DNA of 64,000 bases from Bradysia coprophila. Its lineage: Eukaryota > Arthropoda > Insecta > Diptera > Sciaridae. The stretch covers positions 16,896,001-16,960,000 of the forward strand of contig NW_023503493.1 in the NCBI RefSeq assembly GCF_014529535.1, in the 5' to 3' direction. Shown here one piece after another: positions 47,086-56,998 of the stretch (its first letter is position 1; each line of letters begins with the position of its first letter). Both the position numbers and the translations under genes were made by a program. Below the pieces are notes generated by a model. It ran no database searches. It saw only the letters and a program-made list of their open reading frames with translations, and was not told the origin of the DNA.

Positions 47086-47885
47086 CAATATACTCGAGAA
47101 AAGTCCATATACTCGTAAAAAGTCGAGAAATACTCGACATACTCGAATGTAGTCCAGATATACTATAATAAAGTCAATATATCTTATAATATAGTCAAGA
47201 TATACTCGAATATTGTCGATGTCCTCGAATATTGTCGATGTCCTCGAATATTGTCGATGTCCTCAAATATTGCCGATGTCTTCGAATATAGTCGACGTCA
47301 TCGAATATTGTCCAGATATACTCGAATATAGTCGAGATATACTCGAATATAGTCGAGATATACTCGAATATAGTCGAGATATACTCGAATATTGTCCAGA
47401 TATACTCGAATATAGTCGAGATATACTCGAATATAGTCGAGATATACTCGAATATAGTCGAGATATACTCGAATATAGTCGATATATACTCGAATATAGT
47501 CGAGATACACTCGAATATAGTCGACATATATTCGAATATATTCCAGATAAATTCTAATATAGGCGATATACTCGATTATAGTCGATGTCATATAATATAG
47601 TGGATGTCCTCGAATATAGTCGACGTCCTCACATATAGTCGATGTATTCGAATATTATCGATGTCCAAGAATACTGTTGATGTACTCAAATATAGCCGGC
47701 ATCCTCGAATATAGTCGATGTCATCGAATATAGTTGATGTTCTCGAAATATAGTCGATGTCATCGAATATAGTCGATGTTCTCGAATAGGCGATATTTTC
47801 GAATATAGTCGATGTTCTCAAATATAGTCGATACATACTCGAAAATATACTCGAATATACTCGAATATGGTCAGAGATATATAAT
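47086..47885. repeat. 19/21-bp satellite array (ACTCGAATATAGTCGAG type)
   Basis: The central block 47290-47560 is a regular 21-bp repeat of the GATATACTCGAATATAGTCGA type. The left part (47200-47290) has a 19-bp variant with GTCCTCGAATATTGTCGAT, and the right part is a decayed mix. Each unit is partly self-complementary (CTCGAATATAGTCGAG-like), so single strands can pair. Reading frames such as DILEYSR or TIFEYIS repeats on both strands are by-products of a period divisible by three. Confidence 0.9.
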
Positions 47886-48248
47886 AGATCATAGATCTGT
47901 GAAAGAGTTATGTACACTAGTGGTCGGAGTAAAAAACATAAAAAGATTCTAAAATTTTTAATTTTTTATAATAGTCCGACTACTCATAGATATCCGGTGA
48001 CTGGTACACTGACCCTACGCCATATATTCTGCTAGCAGGTGTTATTCACAATTTGTTTTTAAAATATGTGTTTTGTAGTTATATTGTCCGGGGTTATTTT
48101 GTCCGGGGTAATTTTGTCCGAAAGTTATTTTGTCCGAACGCCCCAAATTTCACTAACGTCGACTGTATACGAAATGTATCCACAAATTACGTCACGACGC
48201 TTGGTTTGATTCGGAGGTGTGGGGTAATTTAGTACACAGTGCTACAAC
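47886..48248. other. Spacer with short TTTTGTCCG repeat
   Basis: The motif TTATTTTGTCCG recurs four times at about 48075-48140. Otherwise no feature. Confidence 0.4.
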
Positions 48249-48411
48249 AACGCATTTTGAACTACATTAAAGGTGAACTCGCACACGATTTTTCGATTCG
48301 ATACCAAAATTTTATAAATGTAGTCATTAAGTCGATGACATGGCTAAAAAGCTTTTGCAGCAATAAACTTGCGTGTGCGAGTTCACCCTTTATGTAGTTT
48401 AAAAGTGCGTT
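48249..48411. mobile_element. 163-bp foldback MITE
   Basis: AACGCATTTTGAACTACATT followed by AAAGGTGAACTCGCACACG is mirrored by CGTGTGCGAGTTCACCCTTT and ATGTAGTTTAAAAGTGCGTT. About 40-bp arms, non-coding. Confidence 0.7.
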
Positions 48412-49256
48412 CTTTTTGCATCGTGCGCCAGATTCCCCGACAACTATCATTCGGACATTTCGCAATCGACAAAAGTGTCATTGTCGTTGTCCCCGATACA
48501 CATCAAATTGATCGTACGCTCAATGTTATGCCGAGTAAAGTACTAAATGTGTGGTGTGATAAATGATCAACTTTTGAACTTTTCTATCGCTAATGAGAAG
48601 AATCGAAAAACCAATATTTTTTGTGTAAACTTCTAACAGCAGCAACTGATATCGTTTTAGGTAGGTAACGGAATAGTTTTAATAGTCCCTACAAGTTATG
48701 TCTTACGTGAATTGACTGACCCGGCGTTTTATACTATTACTACTATTTTTTACTATTTTATAGCAGTGGACTCACCTTCGAATGGCACAATCAAGTAGGT
48801 TTCAAATGAAGAACATTATCATTGAGTGAAAAACGGTTGATAATTCCAATTTCTAAAACAATCCCCAAACGAAATCGGACAAGAAATGTTTACATTTTCG
48901 TATTTTGTGCCGTTAATGTGGTGAAATCTCAGTCACATTTTTCTTTTAAACTTCGGAAATGTTTTTCGGTGTCTAGTAAAGATACTACACACGAATGTTT
49001 AAAATTGAAAGAGACCGCCCTTATCAATAACGAACATTTGATTTATTTACTTAAGTTGCTGCATTATATATACACACACACGAGGCTCAATGGTCGAATT
49101 GAAAGTTCAACAGCGTGTCGGTTATTCCATTCTAGCGACGTAAATTGATTCAATTAATGTGAATTCGTTATTCGATGAAACCAAAGTAAAATAAAATTGG
49201 AGCTTCCATTGGAAACGGGGATAGAGTCTGTAAAACAGCTTCCGAGTGCACACATT
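48412..49256. other. Spacer 3' of PCNP
   Basis: Probable 3' UTR of the minus-strand PCNP gene and spacer. An open stretch around 48822-49148 on the plus strand has no domain I know, and no typical start. Confidence 0.4.
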
Positions 49257-50393
49257 TCAATCGAAATAATCGTCTCGCATATTTTTCTCGAAAATCTTTT
49301 TTGCGTCACAGAAACCTTGCTTCGTCTTGCCGAACGAATTCGGACCGGATGACGTTGGGGTGTCTCTGCGTAAGATCGGAATTATTAATTGGTGTTCCAG
49401 TCAAGCTCCGTTGCCTGTGCTTACCTGCCGATATTTTTCATTCTCATTCTCGCTTCCGGTGGCATTTCTTCCACTTCTTCGTCACTGTCGTTGCTGAAAA
49501 CTGAAGCGACTTTGATTTTTTTGGTGGGTTCTTGCGGCTTCGGTGCAGCTAGCTTCATTTGAACAGGCTGTTAAATTACAAGCAATTAGTAAAAGAAATT
49601 CGAATTTTAAAATAGAAATGGTGGCACATACCGCTATCTTTGCTGCTCCTCCAAATGCCATGGATACCTTGCCTGAAACCATTGTAAACAGACTTGAAAA
49701 TTGATACCTAAAGTCACAAAGTAATAATTTACCGATTCGTGGAGGTGGTGGAGGTTGAATGCTCTCGTCGTCGGAGTCATCTGCAAAAAAAATTTAAATC
49801 AATCCACGGGCTCTGTATAGTCAACGAATATTCAAGGTCGTTTCAAAGAGAATTTAAAACAAAAAGCTGAACAGAATCAGAACCATCCGTACCCCAAATA
49901 AAATGAGTGTTTAAAGTCTTACCTTCAGATCTGTGTACTTTTGATGACCTTGCCGACTCGTACCGATTTTTATCGCTGGAATATTGTTTATGACGCCTAT
50001 CGTTGGGAGATCGTGATCTTGACCGTCGTTCATATCTGCTCCGATTATAGTTAGAGCCTGGATAATGTGACAAACTGGCAAAATTAAGAACTAATTTCAA
50101 TATTACGGCTTATAAACAAAAATAATGGTCAGCCGTATTGCACAACTATAGTGTTATCCTATCCGCATCTTCCGATTGAAAGGCTAGCCAACTTTGAATG
50201 ATATTTTCTGGTAGATTTTGTTAGTTACAAAACGTTTTTCGTTTCACGAATTTTGGTCAAGGCATCGAAAAATCGAACTCGTCAATTTTTCGCAAGCCAA
50301 ATTACAGCGTCAAATAAATGAAATAAAAAAAGGTTTGCTGATAGTATCGGGTTGCTTACCTTTGGCATCGAGTTCCTCGCTTTTATTACTCAT
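49257..50393 (-). CDS. PCNP: PEST proteolytic signal-containing nuclear protein homologue
   Basis: Small nuclear protein; the mammalian form is linked to cell-cycle control and ubiquitination, with an unknown biochemical activity. Six minus-strand exons: 50393-50360, 50057-49923, 49780-49733, 49672-49632, 49567-49425, 49365-49257, 510 nt (169 residues; human has 178). Start [12 protein letters not shown]. An Arg/Ser-rich part ([15 protein letters not shown]) is fly-specific. [14 protein letters not shown] is followed by [13 protein letters not shown], which matches the conserved KxxxxFGFA region. The diagnostic block [20 protein letters not shown], then SSGPNSFGK, is nearly identical to vertebrate PCNP. 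The C terminus ([18 protein letters not shown]) is shorter. All junctions are AG/GT and in phase. Confidence 0.88.
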
Positions 50394-50642
50394 CGTCCAC
50401 AAAAACCAGCTTTGCTTAAAAGTCCGAACGAAAAATGATAAAATTATCGTCGCAAATTCAGCTGTCACCACAGGTTCATCACTGACGTTTCTTAAAAGTC
50501 AGCCATCGTGCATGAAAGAATAATGACATCTGAGAATTTCGAAAAACTTCTGAACACATTAGTGAGTGTTGTGATTGAAGATTATTCTATCCATGGACCA
50601 GGATTAATTCACTCGTTAAACTGTGAAAACAAAATCAACACC
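50394..50642. promoter_or_regulatory. Divergent promoter region, PCNP / CDK5RAP1
   Basis: Only about 250 bp separate the PCNP start codon (minus) from the chosen CDK5RAP1 start (plus). The two genes therefore probably share a bidirectional promoter and both 5' UTRs fit in this gap. No TATA box is evident. An upstream in-frame ATG for CDK5RAP1 is at 50508. Confidence 0.5.
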
Positions 50643-52747
50643 ATGATGGCTACAAGGTTTCTAGCCAAACGTCTGCATCTATCATTTAATTCGAACGGTT
50701 CGAGGATAATTTTCAAACTTCGTACGGTTCGACATACGGTTCGATACTCCACTGTATCGGATAAATTGAAAACCGTTGCTAATGGACCTGGATTGAAGGA
50801 ATTTTTAATTGCTGGAAAGAATTTACCTGCTGTCGAGCTGGAAAACAACTCCGTACCATATTTAGCATCGAGCCAATATGACGGAAATGGTCGCAAAGTA
50901 TTCTTCGAAATATACGGTTGCCAAATGAATTCGAACGACGGCGAAGTTGTTAACTCCGTCCTGAAATCAGCGAACTATGTAAAAGTTGACAGCATTGACC
51001 AAGCGGATGTAGTTCTGCTGGTAACGTGTTCTGTCCGAGATAATGCTGAGGCGAAGGTGAGTTGAATTCTTTGAGCTCTGCATTGATACTTCTTCAATGA
51101 AAACTGGTCATCGGAAAATTCTCAACCGGATTTCCATGTTCTAGATCTGGAACCGTCTAGAGCACATTACGGCTATGAAGAAAAAGCGTTCGAAGAAAAG
51201 GGGACCATTTCAAATTGGCATTCTTGGATGCATGGCTGAGAGACTGAAAACCAAATTACTGGAAAAGGAGCAGTTGGTAGATGTTGGTAATTAGCCGTTC
51301 GCAGTTTTCATGACTTATGATGTGTCTATTCCCCGGGTTGCATTTTTATTATAGTTGCCGGACCCGACAGCTACAAAGATCTTCCCAGATTGTTAGCCTT
51401 GACTAGAAACGGACAGAGTGCTGTCAATGTCTTACTGTCGTTGGACGAAACATATGCTGATGTTATGCCGGTACGCTTAAACGAAGGCTCAGTGACTGCA
51501 TATGTGTATGTAGCTGATTAATGTTATGCCTGACGTTGATTTGTAATCTGGAATTTCATTTTAGAACAATAATGAGAGGATGTGACAACATGTGTACGTA
51601 CTGCATAGTTCCTTTTACAAGAGGCAGAGAACGATCTAGACCAATGAGTTCAATCGAAACCGAAGTAAAACTATTAGCCGAACAAGGTGTAAAGGAAATC
51701 ACACTTTTGGGTAATTAGTTTCTGCCATTTATTACGTAGAAACAAATGACTCAACAGGCAAAACAAACAGGTCAAAATGTCAACAGTTACTGCGACCTCA
51801 GCTCCGATCCAGACCGAATCAAGAATGCAGAAATCGTTACAGGTTTTAAAACTGTCTACAAACGTCGAGCGGGTGGTGCCCGTTTCGCCGAACTCTTAGG
51901 TAATTTACTCATCAGCATCAAGTGCGCTAACCGAAATCAAAATTCCGAAAATATTCCAGAAACGATAGCCAGAGCGGTACCGAATACCCGAATCCGTTTC
52001 ACGTCTCCTCATCCAAAGGATTTTCCAGCCGAGACTCTTCAAGTCATCAGAAATTATCCGAATATTTGTAAGAGCATCCATCTACCAGCTCAATCTGGTA
52101 ACAGCGCCGTTTTGGAGAGAATGCGTCGTGGATATACTCGAGAAGCATACTTGGAGCTGGTCAATAACATTAGGGAATCGTTGCCAGGAGTGTCCTTGTC
52201 CAGTGATTTTATTTGTGGATTTTGTGGCGAAACAGATGAAGAATTTGCGGATACACTGTCGTTAATGGAAACCGTTAAATATAACGTTGCGTACATGTTC
52301 GCCTACAGTATGAGAGAGAAAACTACCGCCCATAGACGTTTTAAAGACGATGTACCGGAAGAAGTGAAAAACGAACGACTTAATACGATGATCAAAGTAT
52401 TCCGGGAAGGAGCAGCCGAAAGAAATTCGGCATTCATTGGCAAAAATCAACAGATTTTAATCGAGGGGGTGCGTCAATATCCGTTTTCTCTATAAGCAAA
52501 TTCCTTTTCACAATATTTTAATATTCCATTTCAGAGGAGTAAACGATCGTCGAACGATGTGTACGGCAGAAATGATGCTAATATCAAAGTTATAATTCCA
52601 TCAATTGTAATACCGAATTCAACTGCAGGAGAAGCTTCAACGAACAGACATATTGAAGCTGGTGATTTGGTTATGGTGAACGTTACGGAATCAAATTCGC
52701 AAGTCCTAAAAGGTCAACCGTTGTACCATTGCCATGAATTGATTTAA
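50643..52747 (+). CDS. CDK5RAP1: CDK5RAP1-type methylthiotransferase (mitochondrial tRNA ms2i6A)
   Basis: Radical-SAM enzyme of the MiaB family that adds a methylthio group to i6A37 of mitochondrial tRNAs. Exons: 50643-51056, 51145-51286, 51355-51505, 51565-51710, 51771-51899, 51960-52468, 52535-52747 (567 residues). The basic, Ser-rich N terminus ([15 protein letters not shown]) is a likely mitochondrial signal, so I chose 50643; longer in-frame starts at 50508 or 50523 exist. The first cluster Cys are in [23 protein letters not shown] and GCMAERL. The radical-SAM triad is [20 protein letters not shown]. Later blocks are [38 protein letters not shown] and [16 protein letters not shown]-like end ([13 protein letters not shown]) closes it. 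Interval 51900-51959 is a stop-free 60-nt stretch with GT-AG ends that I treat as an intron; retention would add 20 residues. Confidence 0.93.
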
Positions 52748-52749
52748 GG

Positions 52750-52755
52750 AATAAA
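52750..52755 (+). promoter_or_regulatory. Poly(A) signal of CDK5RAP1
   Basis: AATAAA begins 3 nt after the TAA stop, implying a very short 3' UTR. Confidence 0.5.
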
Positions 52756-53524
52756 GACAACGTTTGATAGTTACACTAGTCACGGGATGATTTCTAGTCC
52801 ATACTCAAGATGTACGTATCTTAATGATTGAGTCACGGATCTAGTCAAGATGTACATGGGAACATATTCATGTGTGATAGTTATGCATCAAAATTCTACT
52901 ATACTCACTCATTGAACTTATGTTACTTTCTCTGTAAGTGATTATACTTCGGAAATAGATTCATGTTGGCCTATACTGTAACTGTATATGCCGTGCGTAA
53001 TAACAGGTGAATTGAGGAATTAACTTTGATAACTTTGTCTTTGCTGTACCAAATTTTGTTTGCCTAGACTGTCTCAACAGTGTACAGGTTTGTTTTAAAT
53101 TACTGTCAAATTTCATCCATAGAGACATACCCTTATCAATATTTGAATTTCCTCTTAAAAGAAACTGTCGAAAGTCAATTGCGTCAGTTCAACTAAAGCT
53201 CATTCCATTGTAGCATTTCTGGAGCGTAAACAGATTCCTCCTAGGAGGACAACGTCCGCGATTCATTGGTGTGAAATGTTTGACCGATCTCTCAAATTAA
53301 ATGCATCCTCTTTAAACATTGTTATTGCAAAATGCTGCGGAAATGGGGGTAGAGCATACCTTCAACTTTCCAAAGTCTATTGGTTGCAACACAACATACC
53401 AATCTGAACAAGAAAAAAATATTTTTCTTACTATGCTGCACTGTGTGATTGAAAAACTACTCAAGAAATTCACCCAAAAATGATATACAACAACGCCTTA
53501 GATTAAAAAAAAACGAAAATTTTC
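52756..53524. other. Spacer with a decayed repeat
   Basis: No gene. At about 53085-53150 GGTTTGTTTTAAATTACTGTC and TTTCATCCATAGAGACATA represent half of a GGTTTGTTCCAA-family element. Confidence 0.4.
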
Positions 53525-54099
53525 ACACGGTGTGCCTGAACTAAATTTAATCAAATTTTTTGCACTTCTGATTTTTCTTCTTATTTCTCTTTTTTGGGTC
53601 ATAACAAACAACTTTTGTTCGAGGGCAGAAATTTTAAAATTTTAATAGAGAAGCGCCTTTATGTACCTCGAAGACAAAGAAAAGACACTAACATTAATAA
53701 ACTGTAGTCATATTGAACTCGGGTTGGTCTTACAATGTTGTTACGTACGGCTATACTCCGTAATTTTGGAGCGCTGCTCACATACATACAAGAATATCGT
53801 CAGAATTGTCACATTTAGTGGCACATTAAGTTCTTATAACTAGTTGAGAGTACTTTGATCACTTTCAATGATCAGATGACTTACTATAGTTATGTAATAA
53901 GTCATATAGCCCACAATAGTGCTAGAAAAGGCCAAATAATGGACTTCAGTTGAAGTTTTCCGAATTTTTTCGAAAAGCGCCCGCTGCGCCACCCTACCCC
54001 TCAAACAAAAGTTGTTTGTTATGACCCAAAAAAGAGAAATAAGAAGAAAAATCAGAGGTGCAAAAATTTTTGATTAAATTTGGTTCAGGCACACCGTGT
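53525..54099. mobile_element. 575-bp foldback upstream of the small-peptide gene
   Basis: The ~98-bp left arm beginning ACACGGTGTGCCTGAAC and running to GGGTCATAACAAACAACTTTTG is mirrored by the right arm from 54000 to GTTCAGGCACACCGTGT. About 380 bp of unpaired interior has no ORF of note. It lies 310 bp before the start codon of the secreted peptide gene. Confidence 0.75.
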
Positions 54100-54411
54100 T
54101 CAGTGTAGTCGATAGTCAAAATCATTACAATCTGCGTTATCGTGAAGCAGTTGCTCATTAAGGACACAATATCGATCTGAAACACAGTATTGACAGTAAT
54201 CGTCTCGCTCTCGTCGAATGTGTACGTTCATAGTGTAAATATAATTTTTGTTAAAGGAGCCAAATTAGTCTACAAGTTGATCCACCACTTTAATATTCCT
54301 GCCTCAAGTCATCGTATAGTAAATTCAGAAAAGTTCAATTTGAAAAGTAAAATTCAACTCATCTCCTTTGCTTTGATTGACTTGTTTTTTAAGACAAAAC
54401 TCGATTTTACA

Positions 54412-54660
54412 ATGAAAATCCAAACGACGTTTTTTATCTACATCTTTTGTCTGGGATTTTTATTAACGACTGCAAAGCCTAATGCGATTCACAAATGGAC
54501 AGGACTCAAATGTGGAATCATAAACGAAAAGCTGCATGACCGAACACTCAATTTTGACACGTGCTTTGCGTACTGCGTAAGCACTGGTGGTTATGGTGAA
54601 TGCAAATCGAGACCGAACGAATCGGAAAATGGGAATGGTGAATGTCAATGTGAATACTGA
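54412..54660 (+). CDS. Small secreted six-cysteine peptide, CS-alpha-beta/defensin-like
   Basis: Single-exon 82-residue peptide. A signal peptide (MKIQTTFFIYIFCLGFLLTT) probably cleaves after TTA or TTAKP. The mature part has six cysteines spaced C-x16-C-x3-C-x8-C-x13-C-x1-C. The C-x3-C, G-G-x-G-x-C and C-x-C signatures are those of the CS-alpha-beta fold used by insect defensins and related peptides. An antimicrobial role is inferred from that fold only; ion-channel or other ligand roles use it too. The 54412 Met is chosen because the signal peptide follows at once; an in-frame Met at 54190 would add an unlikely N-terminal tail. AATAAA is at 54745-54750. Confidence 0.7.
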   Translation: MKIQTTFFIYIFCLGFLLTTAKPNAIHKWTGLKCGIINEKLHDRTLNFDTCFAYCVSTGGYGECKSRPNESENGNGECQCEY

Positions 54661-54744
54661 ATCAGCTCCAGAAAACCGCTGTTGAAACAATTTTCTTTCA
54701 TCATTGATATACAATTCAGACGCAATTAGATTAAATGAAGGTTC

Positions 54745-54750
54745 AATAAA
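54745..54750 (+). promoter_or_regulatory. Poly(A) signal of the small-peptide gene
   Basis: AATAAA 84 nt after the stop codon. Confidence 0.5.
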
Positions 54751-55649
54751 AACGAATTTCAACAGAAAAACCGATTGATTCTCCTCCGAAAACAATGACA
54801 TTGAACAATAAGCCTAATTTTCCTAATAGTGTTTCAAAGGGGCTATTAATTCTACTTATATGGGGAATGGTGGTAAAGAGAATACTTAGTGGCCCATAAG
54901 AGAAATTGAAAATAAAGTGGCTTATAGGCTCATAATCTCCAGGAGACATAATTTGCAAGGGTTTGTATTTCCATCAAGAATTAACTTCTTTAAGAGACGT
55001 CAGAAAGTGGTTGTCGATTTCTTGTAACTATGACGAATTCGTTACATTTATAGACTCATAACTCTTGATGATATCCATCGAAGGCCCATAAAATTGGAGA
55101 ATTTGTAATAACTCTAGATGACATGTAACTACAGAGGGCATTAGGACAATAATTCTCGATAAGTTATGGCTCCCGATTCTTGATGGAATTGTGAAGAAAG
55201 CGGTTACCTTGGATCTGGTAATACGGTTCCATCGAAGAAAAAGCAATGAAAATATCTTTTGCTTTCAATTATCTTGTTCCCGGACTCCGAAAAACCATGT
55301 CTCATGTAAAATTATAAGGAAATCATTGGCCTCAGCCATATAATACAACTCACAAAATCGTGTCATAGTGTAACACTGTCACACAAGTTTTTCGTCGACT
55401 TTTTTTTAATGAAACGAGCAGAGTTGTTATTTTCAAAAGATTCCACCAAATGGTGTTCAAATATATCGACAAACATGTTTAGATGAAGAAAGTTATTATT
55501 ATAGGACGTTTATTAATTGCTGAAGTAAACATGCACGAAGGCCGTTGACGGGCCCATTGTGCGACCCATTTTAATTTTTATGCGGTAGTATTACACCCCA
55601 TATTTCGGTCGGAATCTTTCTCTGCTACAGATGTGGTTTAGGATATCTT
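54751..55649. other. Intergenic, no gene
   Basis: 900 bp of AT-rich spacer. Phrases such as GACTCATAACTCTTGATG, GGCTCATAATCTCCAGGAGA and CCATAAAATTGGAGAA recur loosely between 54890 and 55110, suggesting a decayed tandem repeat. Confidence 0.35.
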
Positions 55650-55785
55650 TACGCACTTCAAGCAAAAGCGATTATATTTGATAGTTGTCAAATTGAGCAC
55701 TATGAAATGGTTTTTTACAGTGTTTTATAATTGTATTACACAATGTCAAGCTTCAGCCCTATTTAGAGTCTTGTCGCTTTCCTGT
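55650..55785 (-). repeat. Dispersed repeat, copy 2
   Basis: Reverse-orientation relative of 44877-45000: CGCACTTCAAGCAAAAGCG, GAAATGGTTTTTTACAGTG and GCCCTATTTAGAGTCTTG align in order with its complement. Confidence 0.5.
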
Positions 55786-56998
55786 ATATTCGTAAGGTTC
55801 GAAGTGTTCTGTCATTACTCCTGTATCAACTTTCAGCCTGGTTCTATTGAGGTTCGTATTAGGAACTTTTTCTTTTTATTTTAAGATAAGCGAAAAAAAA
55901 AGACTGCTCAAATTGCACAGCCAGTAAAAAATCGATCGAAATTACAATAAATAAAAATCGTCCACTCTATTCCTTCCCAACGTTCCAAGAATACATGCTG
56001 CGTTTCCTCTTTGAATAGCAATTGAACTAAGCTAATACTTCGATACCTATATTCTCTGATTTTCTGTTCAATTGAAGAGATCGGTATACATATCATTCTA
56101 TCACTGGCAGATGTGAATGTTCCTTGTCCAGCTTGTCAGCTCTCTCGTTCCCTCAATGACTGGGTGTCCCAAGTTTTTTAATCGTAAGTGTTAGAAATAA
56201 AGGTGAAAATGGAATACCTTGCGTTGAGTTCTTTAGTTTGTGATATCAAATCGAGAAAATATGTAAGTGAATTGGTTAGATATTCACCGGTATATGAGAT
56301 ACAATGTGTTTGATTTAAAAAATTATCATTTTATTTCTATTGTAAACTTGATCCAAAGTAAAATATTTTTTTTTCTTTATTTACAAACACACAAACTTAA
56401 CCAAGAAAAAAAACCTATAACTCTTTTGTGTGTAAATTACATAATCATTTCCGTGTTCTATCTATAGCAGGAAAAGAAAGGAAGTGTTGAATAAATAAAA
56501 AAAAGTATTTTTTTTATTCGCGCTGGTTAATATAAGTTTGGTTGGTTGGATATGAATTGTGTTAATCTCAATCTTATATTCAACAATTTTTCTTTTGTTT
56601 TATTCTAATATAAAATTTTAAAGTTTCTCATATTTTTCTCTTTCTTTCATCATTTTTGTTTCTTCTTTTTTTTGTTTTACCTAATATCACTCTCGAAATT
56701 ATTTTATCTTTTTATTTAATCATTCCAACGAACAAAGAATCCTATTTCTTCTCATACATTTTATCTGGATAAAAACGTCGTCTATATCATCATTTTCTAG
56801 TCTCTTCTTTGTGATTCCAATGCGTTTTATTTTTATTTTTTCTCAGTTGGCAGTTCTTCGAACAACATTTTTGATATAATAATTAAATTTTATAATAATA
56901 ATAATTAATGATTTCTCCCATAATATAATTCTTGTCACATACAAAATCATAATAAATCGAAAAAGAGAAAGAAAAACATGAAATAAGGAGGAAAACTT
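55786..56998. other. Probable 3' UTR of Smurf and spacer
   Basis: Very AT-rich, with long T tracts between 56330 and 56950 directly downstream of the minus-strand Smurf stop. No coding feature. Confidence 0.4.

Noticed and set aside
47195..47591. ORFs with DILEYSR, DYIRVYL and TIFEYIS repeats
   Set aside because: By-products of the 21-bp satellite.
47086..47885. Possible CRISPR-like array
   Set aside because: Units are contiguous with no unique spacers, and the surrounding genes are insect nuclear genes.
48822..49148. 108-residue plus-strand ORF
   Set aside because: No ATG at its start, no recognised motif, and it overlaps the likely 3' UTR of PCNP.
54190..54411. Upstream in-frame extension of the small-peptide gene
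   Set aside because: It would bury the signal peptide 74 residues inside the protein; more likely 5' UTR.
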